Shown here: positions 7,976-15,986 of the stretch, piece after piece
Layout of the letters: each line of letters starts with the position of its first letter
How positions within the stretch are numbered: the first letter of the stretch is position 1
Program-made: the position numbers and the translations under genes
DNA from: Victivallis vadensis
GTDB lineage: Bacteria; Verrucomicrobiota; Lentisphaeria; Victivallales; Victivallaceae
Assembly: GCF_003096415.1 (NCBI RefSeq)
Contig: NZ_QEKH01000039.1
Span: 1-38,984, forward strand
Direction: 5' to 3'
DNA: 38,984 bases
Notes under the pieces: generated by a model
Seen by the model: only the letters and a program-made list of their open reading frames with translations
The model's database searches: none
Told to the model about the DNA's origin: nothing

Positions 7976-8922
7976 TGAAGTTCGGTATGGTGCCGCAGGC
8001 GCTCCCGGGGAGTGACCGGGGGGAGAAGGCGGCGGTATTCAACCATAAGGATATTCGTCCGGCACTGCCGGAACCCGAAGAGTTCAACGAATTCTGGCGC
8101 AGCGGGTTGGCGGAGGTTGCGGCAGTGCCGGCGGATGTTCGCCGGAAGCGGATCGAAGCGTTGTGCGACGGTCGGCGCGAGGTGTGCCGGATCAGCTTCG
8201 CGACGGTCGGCGGCGGGCGGATCTACGGCTTCCTGACGCGTCCGGCCGGGGCGGGGCCGTTTCCGGCGCTGGTGTCGGTGCCGGGGGCGGGGCCGGGAAC
8301 CGGGCCGGATGCGGAATCGGCAAACGAGGGCTTCGCGGTGTTGTACTGCAATGTGTTCCCGTATGAGACGACCGAGGATTGTGCGGAAAATGAACGGCGT
8401 TACGAGGCGTTCAACCGGGAAGGGCTGTATATTTACCGGGGCGCGGAGTCGCCGGAACGCTGCCTGATGCGTTCCGCGCTGCTCGGAATCGGGCGGGCGG
8501 TGGAGTGGTTCGCGGCCCAGCCGTTCGTGGATGCGGACCGGATCGGCGTTTTCGGTTCGAGCCAGGGCGGCGGTTTTGCGCTGATGCTGGCCGGGCTGGT
8601 GCCGCATTTCCGGGCGGCTGCGGCGAATGTGCCCGCCTTCTGCGACTTCGGCGGCGAAAAGAGCGGCTGGCCGCAGTTCCGGCGACACGGCTTCGACCGG
8701 ATGCAGCTTTTCGACGCCGCGTATTTCGCGGCCCGGATTCAGTGTCCGGTGAAGATGATCGCCGGATGGCGCGACGAGGTGTGTCCGCCCGAATCGGTCT
8801 ACGCCGCTTACAACTGCATCAATGCGCCGAAGGAGATCATCGACGAACCGTCGATGGCGCACGAGATATGGCCGAGCTACGGCCGTTTGCAGCAGTGGCT
8901 GAGAGAGGAATTGAAAGGATAG
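7975..8922 (+). CDS. CE7-type acetyl xylan esterase (AXE1 family)
   Basis: 315 residues, alpha/beta hydrolase of the acetyl xylan esterase/cephalosporin-C deacetylase family, which removes acetyl groups from xylo-oligosaccharides and similar substrates. The nucleophile elbow is GSSQG with Ser196, and the family-typical residues Asp267 (GWRDEVCPP) and His296 (AHEIW) complete a full triad. No signal peptide is seen, so the enzyme probably acts on imported oligosaccharides in the cytoplasm. The ATG at 7975 shares one base with the pseudopilin stop, indicating translational coupling; an earlier in-frame ATG at 7963 lies inside the pseudopilin. The natural substrate is not fixed by sequence. Confidence 0.85.
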   Translation: MKFGMVPQALPGSDRGEKAAVFNHKDIRPALPEPEEFNEFWRSGLAEVAAVPADVRRKRIEALCDGRREVCRISFATVGGGRIYGFLTRPAGAGPFPALVSVPGAGPGTGPDAESANEGFAVLYCNVFPYETTEDCAENERRYEAFNREGLYIYRGAESPERCLMRSALLGIGRAVEWFAAQPFVDADRIGVFGSSQGGGFALMLAGLVPHFRAAAANVPAFCDFGGEKSGWPQFRRHGFDRMQLFDAAYFAARIQCPVKMIAGWRDEVCPPESVYAAYNCINAPKEIIDEPSMAHEIWPSYGRLQQWLREELKG

Positions 8923-8925
8923 GCA

Positions 8926-10191
8926 ATGGAAATTTCATTGAAACTGCTGCCGGTTTCGCCGGTCAGTTGCCGGGCGCCGGTGGATGCGCGCTATGCGTTT
9001 CGCGGCGCGGCTCCGGCGGAACTTCGCCTGACGCTGGCCGGGCGCGAGGTGATGCGGCGGAAGCCCGGCGAACCGAATGCGGCGGGGTGGTATTCCGGCG
9101 TGCGGAAGCTCGACCTGACCGGGATGGCCGGCGGGGTGGAACTGAAGTTCGAACTGCTGGATGAAGCCGGGAACACGATCGCCGCCGCCGTCCGGCCGCT
9201 TGAAGTCGTGGATTCCGAAACCCGTTCCACCGGGCGGATCGACGGCGCGTGGTGCGGGCTGTACCACTGGAGCGAGGAGGAGGGGCGGCTCTGGAACCGG
9301 GAGCTGCGGAAGTTCACCGCCGCCGACTGGCGGGAGCTGATCCGGTCGATGCACCGGATCGGGATGGATGTGGTGATCCTGCAGGAGCTGTTCCGCAATC
9401 AGGAGTATTACGGCAGGCACCGGATGCCGGAAACGGGATACCGGGGGCGGGCGTTCTATCCGTCGGAGCTGTTTCCGGGGCGGATGGAGATCGGCTGCCC
9501 CGATCCGGTCGAAGCGATCCTCTCCGCCGCCGACGAGCTGGAAATGGCGGTGCTGCCGGGGATCGGGATGTACGCATGGTTCGACTTCACGCCGGAGTCG
9601 CTCGACTGGCACTGCCGGGTGGCGCGCGAGGTGTGGAAACGCTACGGGCATCACCGTTCCTTCTACGGCTGGTATATCTCCGAGGAGGTGTTCGGCGACC
9701 TGAACCGGGGGACGAAGACGCCGGAGGAGATCGTCGCCTTTTTCCGCGGATTCGGCAAACTGCGCGACGAACTCGACCCGACGCTGCCGGTGATGCTGGC
9801 GCCGAACTGTTTCGGGGTACCCTCCGCGCTCGACAGCTGGAAGCTGCTGGCGCGCGAGCTGGATATCCTGTGCCCGTTCGGCTTCAACCGGATGCCGGAG
9901 GGGGACCTCGCGCCGGAGCAGGCGATCGCGCTGATGCAGTCGATCGCCGACGAAAACGGCGCGCATCTGTGGCTGGATATGGAAATCTTTCTCTTCAAGG
10001 AGGATATGGCCCTCTATCCGCGCCCGGTCGACGAAATCTTTTACGAGCTGGAGAACTACCGGAGCTTTGAAAAGGTGCTCTGCTACCAGTTCCCTGGCCT
10101 GTTGAACGCCCCCGGCTCCCGGCTGACTCCCGGCGGGCCGGACACCGTGAAGCTCTATTGCGACTACCGGAGGAGAATCCATGCTGACTGA
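8926..10191 (+). CDS. DUF4434-like TIM-barrel protein with N-terminal beta domain
   Basis: 421 residues without a signal peptide. The first 95 residues look like a small beta-sandwich. From GAWCGLYHWSEEEG onward the protein resembles DUF4434 barrels: a W..LI..M..IGMDVVILQE strand-helix, a central SFYGWYISEEV strand whose glutamates are good catalytic candidates, and a late LWLDMEIF strand. The family is thought to hold glycosidase-like proteins, but no reaction is established as far as I know. An AAAGGA site precedes the ATG, and the gap from the esterase stop is 3 bases. Its last 11 bases overlap the symporter start. A second, shorter DUF4434-like gene lies just after the symporter. Confidence 0.75.
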   Translation: MEISLKLLPVSPVSCRAPVDARYAFRGAAPAELRLTLAGREVMRRKPGEPNAAGWYSGVRKLDLTGMAGGVELKFELLDEAGNTIAAAVRPLEVVDSETRSTGRIDGAWCGLYHWSEEEGRLWNRELRKFTAADWRELIRSMHRIGMDVVILQELFRNQEYYGRHRMPETGYRGRAFYPSELFPGRMEIGCPDPVEAILSAADELEMAVLPGIGMYAWFDFTPESLDWHCRVAREVWKRYGHHRSFYGWYISEEVFGDLNRGTKTPEEIVAFFRGFGKLRDELDPTLPVMLAPNCFGVPSALDSWKLLARELDILCPFGFNRMPEGDLAPEQAIALMQSIADENGAHLWLDMEIFLFKEDMALYPRPVDEIFYELENYRSFEKVLCYQFPGLLNAPGSRLTPGGPDTVKLYCDYRRRIHAD

Positions 10192-12007
10192 GAAACTTCT
10201 GGCGATCGACCCCGTGATCATCGCCGTCTATCTGGTCGTTTCGCTGCTGCTCGGCATTTTCGGCAGCAGGCTTCTGGGGATGAACAACTCCAAAGAGGAC
10301 GACTACTATCTGGCCGGGCGCAAGATGCCCGGCTGGCTGAACGGCATGAGCGTGGCGGCGACCGCGTTGAACAGCGATGTCGCGCCGCTTTACTGCGGCA
10401 TCGCGGTGGTGACCGGGCTTTCCGGCTGCTGGTTCTTTCTCTCCCGCTTCGGGATGGCGCTGCTGCTGGCGGCGATCCTGTTCGCGGTGCGCTGGCGGCA
10501 GATGGGAATCAGGACCGGCCCGGAATTTTTTCATCTCCGGTTCGGTGCGGGCAACAAATTCGCGCGGGTCTATTCGTCGCTGACCTCGGTGCTGATCGGC
10601 ATGGTGCCGTGGATCGGCGCGGGACTGATCGGCATCCATCTGGTCGCCGCCCCGATCTTCGGGATCGACAGCAAGGCGGTCACGCTGCTGATCGTGCTGC
10701 CGCTGCTGACCGTCTACGTGTGGACCAGCGGCCTCGCGGGCGTGCTGCTGACCGACGCGCTGCAGGGCTTCGTGATCCTCGCGGCCAATCTGGTGATGGT
10801 CGGCGCGGTGCTGTGGGCGTTCGGCGGCCCCTCCGGGCTGGCGGAGGCGGTGATGAGTGCGGCCGGGCCCGAAACCGGCGGCGCGATCCTGTCGATCCTG
10901 CCGCAGGCGGGCAATCCGGTATTAAGTCCGCTGAGCATTTTCGCATGGATGCTGATCGTGTCGGTCGGCGCGGGCAGCGCGGTCGGCGCGGACGGCCAGC
11001 GGCTCTTCTCCTGCCGCAGCAACCGCGAGGCGGCGAAGGTCGGCATCTGGGGCGAAGTGATCCTGTTCGCGATGCTGCTGATGCTGATGCTGCCCGCGAT
11101 GGGGCTGCTGGCGCGCCACCCCGAGTTTTACACGGCCTCGCCTTCGGAGCGGGAGTTCGCCTACGGAAAGATGCTCTCGGAATTTCTGCCCAGAGGCGGC
11201 GTCGGCCTGACGGTCGCGGCGCTGCTGGCGGCGGTGATGAGCACGATTTCAACCCATCTCAACTACGGTTCCCAGACCTTGCTGAACGATGTGTGGCGGC
11301 CGCTGGTCGGCGAACCGAAGCCGGGCCGCGAGGTCTGGATCGGGCGGCTGCTGATGCTCGGCATCGCGGTGCTGTCGGTCGGGGTGGTGTTCGCCGCCGA
11401 TTCGCTGCTCGGCATCGCGGTGGTGGTGCTCGGAGTTTTCGGCACTTCGGCGGCGTTCGGCTGGGCGCAGTGGTGGTACTGGCGGATCAATTTCAAGGGG
11501 TGGTGCGCGTCGGTGGTCGCCGGGCCGGTGGTCTACCTGATCTGCGGGCGGCTGCTGCCGCTGATCCCGTGGTGGGCCGCCGAAATCGCCAGAGGCCCCG
11601 CCGAGGCGCAGAATATGCAGCTGCTGCAGGCGGTGGTCGCGCTGGCGGTCAACACCGGCATCTGGCTCGCGGTCACCGTGCTGACCAGACCGGAGGATAT
11701 GGAGGTGCTCAAGGAGTTCTATCTGCGCGCCCGTCCGATGGGATGCTGGGGGCCGGTGCGCCGCGCGCTGATCGCCGAGGGGCGGCTGCCGGAAGAACCC
11801 GCGCCGTCGCTGATCCTGCCGGGCGTCGGCGTGGCGGCGGTCGGCTTCGCGATGATCGCCGCCGGAGTATTGACCGCTTCGACGCTCTACGTCGGCAAGT
11901 ACCTGGAGGCCGCATTGTGCGGCGCCGCCTGTCTGGTTGCCGGAGTGATTTTCAAAATGATTTTCAACCGTTACATTTCACGCCTGACCGTAAGTCGGGA
12001 ATCATAG
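10181..12007 (+). CDS. sodium:solute symporter (SSS family)
   Basis: 608 residues with about 13 or more hydrophobic helices starting at IIAVYLVVSLLLGIF. The LAGRKMPGWLNGMSVAATAL stretch is the typical first-loop signature of SSS transporters, which couple Na+ entry to uptake of sugars and related solutes. A strong GGAGGAGA site precedes the ATG at 10181, which lies inside the end of the preceding gene. It is placed between two DUF4434-like genes and followed by a secreted glycosidase-like gene, so its substrate is probably the mono- or disaccharide released by this locus. The C-terminal region after the core helices includes an extra soluble segment and two final helices. Confidence 0.9.
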   Translation: MLTEKLLAIDPVIIAVYLVVSLLLGIFGSRLLGMNNSKEDDYYLAGRKMPGWLNGMSVAATALNSDVAPLYCGIAVVTGLSGCWFFLSRFGMALLLAAILFAVRWRQMGIRTGPEFFHLRFGAGNKFARVYSSLTSVLIGMVPWIGAGLIGIHLVAAPIFGIDSKAVTLLIVLPLLTVYVWTSGLAGVLLTDALQGFVILAANLVMVGAVLWAFGGPSGLAEAVMSAAGPETGGAILSILPQAGNPVLSPLSIFAWMLIVSVGAGSAVGADGQRLFSCRSNREAAKVGIWGEVILFAMLLMLMLPAMGLLARHPEFYTASPSEREFAYGKMLSEFLPRGGVGLTVAALLAAVMSTISTHLNYGSQTLLNDVWRPLVGEPKPGREVWIGRLLMLGIAVLSVGVVFAADSLLGIAVVVLGVFGTSAAFGWAQWWYWRINFKGWCASVVAGPVVYLICGRLLPLIPWWAAEIARGPAEAQNMQLLQAVVALAVNTGIWLAVTVLTRPEDMEVLKEFYLRARPMGCWGPVRRALIAEGRLPEEPAPSLILPGVGVAAVGFAMIAAGVLTASTLYVGKYLEAALCGAACLVAGVIFKMIFNRYISRLTVSRES

Positions 12008-12022
12008 AAAGGATTTATTGCC

Positions 12023-12958
12023 ATGCAGATAACCGGAACTTTCCTCGATGAGATCAGCCACGACATCCCGCACCAGAACTGGGGGCGGGCCGAGTGGGAC
12101 CGCGACTTCGCGTCGATGAAGTCGATCGGCATCGACACCGTGATCCTGATCCGCTGCGGCCACCGCCGGTTCATCACCTATCCGTCCGGATACCTGATGG
12201 AGCGCGAGGGGTGTTACAGGCCGTCGACGGACCTGGTGGACCTGTTCCTCGATCTCGCCGAAAAGTATGGCATGAAGTTCTATTTCGGGCTGTACGACTC
12301 CGGCAAATACTGGCACAACCACGAGTGCGAACGCGAGATGGAGATCAGCCGCGCGGTCGCCGACGAGGTGTGGAGCCGCTACGGGGAGCGCAAGGCTTTC
12401 GGCGGTTGGTATCTGAATTTTGAAGTCAGCCGCGCCTTCGCAGGGATCACCGAGCTGTATGCCGGGATGGGGCAGTATGTGAAGCAGCTCTCCGGCAACC
12501 TGCCGACGATGATTTCGCCGTACATCGACGGCATCAAGCTCGCGGTGCCGGGCGAGGAGCTGTATAAGGAGGATTCCATCGGCATCGCCCAGCACGAGAA
12601 GGAGTGGAACGAAATCCTCAAGGGGATTCAGGGCGCGGTCGACATCGTCGCGTTTCAGGACGGCCATTGCGACTATCACGAGCTGGCCGACTACCTGCGG
12701 GTCAACAAAAAACTGACCGATCGTTATGGGATGACCAGCTGGACCAACTGCGAGAGCTTCGACCGCGATATGCCGATCCACTTCCTGCCGATCAAGTGGG
12801 ACAAGATGCTGATGAAGCTGGAAGCGGCAAAGGCCGCCGGAATCGAAAAGGCGATCACCTTTGAGTTTTCACACTTCATGAGCCCGAACTCCTGCTACCG
12901 GGCCGCCGGCCATCTTTTCGACCGCTACTGCGAACACTTCAACCTGGCCGGGAGGTGA
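12023..12958 (+). CDS. DUF4434-like TIM-barrel protein
   Basis: 311 residues, no signal peptide. It begins directly with the barrel (MQITGTFLDEISHDIP), has the DUF4434-type W..DF..MKSIGIDTVILIR opening and an AFGGWYLNFEVS strand matching the SFYGWYISEEV strand of the gene at 8926, with a Glu kept. It ends with an AITFEFSHFMSPNS strand carrying another acidic residue. Hence it is a paralogous, minimal version of the upstream protein. An AAAGGA site precedes the start. A GGAGG site for the next gene lies in its last codons. Likely a cytoplasmic glycosidase-like enzyme; substrate unknown. Confidence 0.75.
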   Translation: MQITGTFLDEISHDIPHQNWGRAEWDRDFASMKSIGIDTVILIRCGHRRFITYPSGYLMEREGCYRPSTDLVDLFLDLAEKYGMKFYFGLYDSGKYWHNHECEREMEISRAVADEVWSRYGERKAFGGWYLNFEVSRAFAGITELYAGMGQYVKQLSGNLPTMISPYIDGIKLAVPGEELYKEDSIGIAQHEKEWNEILKGIQGAVDIVAFQDGHCDYHELADYLRVNKKLTDRYGMTSWTNCESFDRDMPIHFLPIKWDKMLMKLEAAKAAGIEKAITFEFSHFMSPNSCYRAAGHLFDRYCEHFNLAGR

Positions 12959-12960
12959 CG

Positions 12961-14904
12961 GTGAGAAAACTTCTGTACATCACTCTGTTGAGCACGGTTC
13001 TGCCGCTGGCGCTGCCGGCGGCGGTCGAGGATTTCAAAAGCTACTCCGACACGGAGGCGCTCAGGAAGAACTGGACCGGCTTCGGCGGCGGAAACCCGGC
13101 TCCCGCAGTGGTGCTTTCCACGCTGGACGGCGTTCCGGCGATGGAGCTGACAACTGCGGGAGGCCCCGGCGACAAGGTGATCGTGCGCGAACTGGCGGTA
13201 CGGCCGGGCGAACGGCTGGCCTTTACGATGCACTCCGACGCGAAGAATGCGCCGGGAGCCTACGCGTATGTCGCGCTGCGTTCCGACCGCAACGCCGGGA
13301 ATCTGGTGCTGCACGATTTCAAACTCGTGCCGGGACAACCGGTCAAGGTGGAGATTCCGAACGAGGGGCGCTTCAACTGGCAGGACCATCTCGCGCTGCT
13401 GATCTGCCTGCACGACGCGGGCGCGCCGATGCGGGTCACGGTCGGCGCGATCGACCTGCCGGGAGCGGCGGCGGTACGTGAATTCCACGATACGCCGGAG
13501 GCGCGCAAGGCGCGGCGGGAAAAACTGCTGTACGGCCGCACCACTCAGATCGACACTGCGTTTCCGTACTATCACAACCGCTCCAATGAAAGCATCGCCT
13601 CGGAGCTGCGGGTCAACGGTTTTGACGGCGTCTGGTACTACACCGGCATGGATACCGGGCTGCGTTCCGGGCTGGTCGGCGAGATGCAGCGCCAGAAGCT
13701 CGGCGTCGGGCTGATGACGCTGCCGAGTCTGGTCTACTGGAGCGAGGCGCAACTGGCCGAACGGCTGCCCGCCGGCTGGCGCGACTGGCTGATCGAATTC
13801 ACCGGCAGGGAGATGGACATCTACCGCTTCATCGGTTTCGTGTACCCGGAGTACAACCGGTGGTACAAAAACTACCTGAACGGCATGTTGGCCGGGCACG
13901 GCTTCGACGCATTCACTTTCGCCGAAATCATGTACCCGATCTACGACGGCCCGGAGAGGAACCCGCCGTTCTACGGCGACGTCAGCCCCGGTTTTCAGGC
14001 GGCGTTCAAGGCGGCGACCGGCAACGCGAAGTTCCCGAACTTCACCGATCCCGCCGACCCGGACTATTTCAAAACCAATACCGGACTCTACCGGCAGCTG
14101 GTCGAATACCGGGTCAAAACCATCGACGACTTCTACGACGACATCATCAACGGTCCCGGCGGGGCGCGCGAAACGGCGCCGGGGATTCTTTTCGCGACCT
14201 GGACGCTCGGCATCAACATCCCGGACGGCGTGGCGAAGCTGCGCGAATGGGAAGGCAACGATATCGTCGCGATGATCCGGCGCGTGAAGCCCGATCTGCA
14301 CTTCATCCAGACCCACGCGCCCGACTGGGCGAATCCGGCGCTGCCGGGGGATTATCCGCTGGCTTACAAGCCCTTTTTCGACGCGGTGCGCACGGCGAAT
14401 CCCGACGTGAAAATCGGAATGCAGGCGGACCTCGGTTCGCTCGGCCCCTCCCGCCGCGACCCGGCATGGCAGAAGCTGTTCTACGACGCATGCCGGGAGG
14501 CGGGAGTGGACACCACCACCTATTATGAATTCGGCCTGCGCTGGGAGATCTATTCGCTGCCGCCGCGCCTGTGCGAAATCCGCCGCGACGGCGACACGCT
14601 CTCGCTGGTGTTCGACCAGCGGCTCGGCGCGGAATCCGCAAAGCTGATGAAAGGGCGCGAGCTGAAGGGAAAGGAGCGTTCCTGCCGGATCGCGGAGTGC
14701 CGCTGGGACGGCAACCTGCTGCGGCTGAAGCTCGATACGCTCCCGGCAGTCGGCGAGGTGCTGACCGTGCCGGTCGGCGGTGTGGCGGACGATCCTGCGG
14801 TGCGTTTCCCCGCCTCCAACGTGGAGCCGATGCCGCGCGGCCCGGTCAACACGATCCCCGCCGGGACGGAAGTGACGCTGCCGGTGCTCGACGGCTCTTT
14901 TTGA
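12961..14904 (+). CDS. secreted glycosidase-like protein with N-terminal W-F-GNP domain
   Basis: 647 residues starting at a GTG that lies 5 bases after a GGAGG site; an alternative GTG at 12955 overlaps that site and is less likely. A signal peptide (MRKLLYITLLSTVLPLALPA) is followed by one copy (about 22-170) of the module that is doubled in the 6206 protein: VEDFKSYSDTEALRKNW then GFGGGNPAP. Residues about 195-540 form a TIM-barrel-like region with acidic strand ends (FTFAEIMYPIYDG, GMQADLG, YYEFGLRWE). The last 100 residues are beta-rich. I cannot assign a glycoside hydrolase family. It is probably the extracytoplasmic degrading enzyme of locus 1. Confidence 0.7.
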   Translation: MRKLLYITLLSTVLPLALPAAVEDFKSYSDTEALRKNWTGFGGGNPAPAVVLSTLDGVPAMELTTAGGPGDKVIVRELAVRPGERLAFTMHSDAKNAPGAYAYVALRSDRNAGNLVLHDFKLVPGQPVKVEIPNEGRFNWQDHLALLICLHDAGAPMRVTVGAIDLPGAAAVREFHDTPEARKARREKLLYGRTTQIDTAFPYYHNRSNESIASELRVNGFDGVWYYTGMDTGLRSGLVGEMQRQKLGVGLMTLPSLVYWSEAQLAERLPAGWRDWLIEFTGREMDIYRFIGFVYPEYNRWYKNYLNGMLAGHGFDAFTFAEIMYPIYDGPERNPPFYGDVSPGFQAAFKAATGNAKFPNFTDPADPDYFKTNTGLYRQLVEYRVKTIDDFYDDIINGPGGARETAPGILFATWTLGINIPDGVAKLREWEGNDIVAMIRRVKPDLHFIQTHAPDWANPALPGDYPLAYKPFFDAVRTANPDVKIGMQADLGSLGPSRRDPAWQKLFYDACREAGVDTTTYYEFGLRWEIYSLPPRLCEIRRDGDTLSLVFDQRLGAESAKLMKGRELKGKERSCRIAECRWDGNLLRLKLDTLPAVGEVLTVPVGGVADDPAVRFPASNVEPMPRGPVNTIPAGTEVTLPVLDGSF

Positions 14905-14977
14905 GGTTGAAAAACGGCGTCGCCGCTTGCGATTGTACTGTTGCTCTCCTATATTACAGCAAAAACAAGGAGGAAAA

Positions 14978-15616
14978 ATGGCAACCGTATACAATCTTGG
15001 AATCAGCGGCGCGACCTCGGCGCAGGTATTGCGCGACGAACTGCCGCAGGCATTGGAACTCAAGCCGGAGTGGGCGGTCGTGATGGCCGGCACCAACGAC
15101 CGGATCAACTCTTACGCTCTGGTCCCGGCCTCGGAATACGAGGCGAACCTGCGCCGGATCGCGGAGCAGCTCGCCTCCGCCGGAATCCGCGTGATGCTGA
15201 TGACACCGCCCCCGTGCATCGAGGAGTATTTGTACACCCGCCACCCGAAAGCGGCCTACGGCGGACACACTCCCGCCGACCGGCTGCTGGAGGCGGGAGC
15301 GATCGTGAAAAAGCTGGCGTCGGAGTTCAACGCCCCCTGCGTCGACGTTCATGCGGTGATCGGAACCGACCCCGCCAATCTGATCCGCACCGTCGCGAAT
15401 TGCGGCCAGCCGGACGGAGTGCATCTGCTGCCGGCGGGCTATCGTGCGATCGCCGAAGCCGTCTTCGCGAAATTCCGGGAACTCGGAATCCGCCCCGCCT
15501 CCGTGGCCTGTCTCGGCGACAGCCTTACCTTCGGCCATCCGCGTGTCGAAGGCGGCACGCCGGAGAACGGGACCTATCCGGCTGTGTTGTCCGCAAAACT
15601 CACGCTCCTTTCATAG
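14978..15616 (+). CDS. SGNH hydrolase with circularly permuted block order
   Basis: 212 residues; a strong AGGAGG site fixes the ATG at 14978. It belongs to the SGNH/GDSL esterase fold, but the motif order is rotated. It opens at block II (YNLGISGATS), then block III (MAGTNDR, Asn40), then block V (PDGVHL, Asp146 and His149), and only near the C-terminus has block I with the nucleophile (CLGDSLTFG, Ser182), followed by one helix (TYPAVLSAKL). In ordinary members block I is near the N-terminus. The breakpoint falls between helix 1 and strand 2, so a complete catalytic set is kept. Likely a carbohydrate or acyl esterase working with the CE7 enzyme. No signal peptide. A tandem duplication with a truncated second copy is the main alternative. 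Confidence 0.75.
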   Translation: MATVYNLGISGATSAQVLRDELPQALELKPEWAVVMAGTNDRINSYALVPASEYEANLRRIAEQLASAGIRVMLMTPPPCIEEYLYTRHPKAAYGGHTPADRLLEAGAIVKKLASEFNAPCVDVHAVIGTDPANLIRTVANCGQPDGVHLLPAGYRAIAEAVFAKFRELGIRPASVACLGDSLTFGHPRVEGGTPENGTYPAVLSAKLTLLS

Positions 15617-15632
15617 GCCAGGGGGATTTCGT

Positions 15633-15671
15633 TTTACAATTCTTTTACAATCATTTTGCATTCTCTTGACA
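15633..15671 (+). promoter_or_regulatory. four direct repeats at 11-bp period (OmpR/PhoB-type operator)
   Basis: TTTACA (15633), TTTACA (15644), TTTGCA (15655) and TTGACA (15666) are each separated by exactly 5 bases, and the last is also the -35 box of the promoter. Tandem 6-7 bp half sites with 11-bp spacing are the known binding pattern of OmpR/PhoB-family response regulators; TT-N-ACA is close to the B. subtilis PhoP box. A regulator of that family is encoded downstream at 17854. Confidence 0.7.
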
Positions 15672-15696
15672 ACTTTTCCGTTTTTCGGGTTATCTT
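15666..15696 (+). promoter_or_regulatory. promoter of the two-component locus
   Basis: A perfect -35 TTGACA (15666-15671) is followed by TTATCT/TATCTT at 15690-15696, giving an 18-19 base spacer, slightly long. Long spacers are common in promoters that need an activator, in keeping with the repeats just upstream. Confidence 0.55.
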
Positions 15697-15748
15697 GAAT
15701 CGTGTAAGGAGTCTGGGTGTGGAACAAGTTTGAATGGAGGGTGCGAGG

Positions 15749-15951
15749 ATGAAAAAGCATTGGATGACCGGTGTGGGGCTGTTGCTGGGCGGGCGGTGAC
15801 ATTGAAGGTGGCGGCTGCCGCAGAGAAACTGGCGGACGAGTCGCGGAAAATGGAGCAGGCTTCTGCCGAACCGGCACGGTACAAACAGCTTCTCAAGGAG
15901 CTGAAGGGGCGCGCCTGTCAGGGGCGGAACAGCCGGAGTTTCCGGCAGTAG
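15749..15951 (+). pseudogene. frameshifted small secreted-protein gene
   Basis: A GGAGG site leads to an ATG at 15749 encoding MKKHWMTGVGLLLGG, a signal-peptide start, but the frame stops at 15797-15799. Adding one base within the G-rich run at 15788-15796 joins it to an open frame ending at 15951 that reads as the rest of a signal peptide (AVTLKVAAA) plus a charged helical segment (AEKLADESRKMEQASAEPAR). The joined product would be about 67 residues. It lies directly between the repeat-controlled promoter and the histidine kinase. It is either a broken gene or a single-base sequencing error. I do not recognise the family. Confidence 0.45.
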
Positions 15952-15986
15952 CTGGAAATTGTGCGGTAGCGGAGCTATGTTAAACC

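Noticed and set aside
12925-15108. A 727-codon minus-strand open frame
   Set aside because: It is antisense to the glycosidase-like and SGNH genes, is rich in Arg, His and Pro with no recognisable domain, and follows from the GC-rich codon bias of the real genes. The same reasoning removes long antisense frames at 15975-17984, 29218-30843, 22266-23846, 2919-4577 and 1168-2412.
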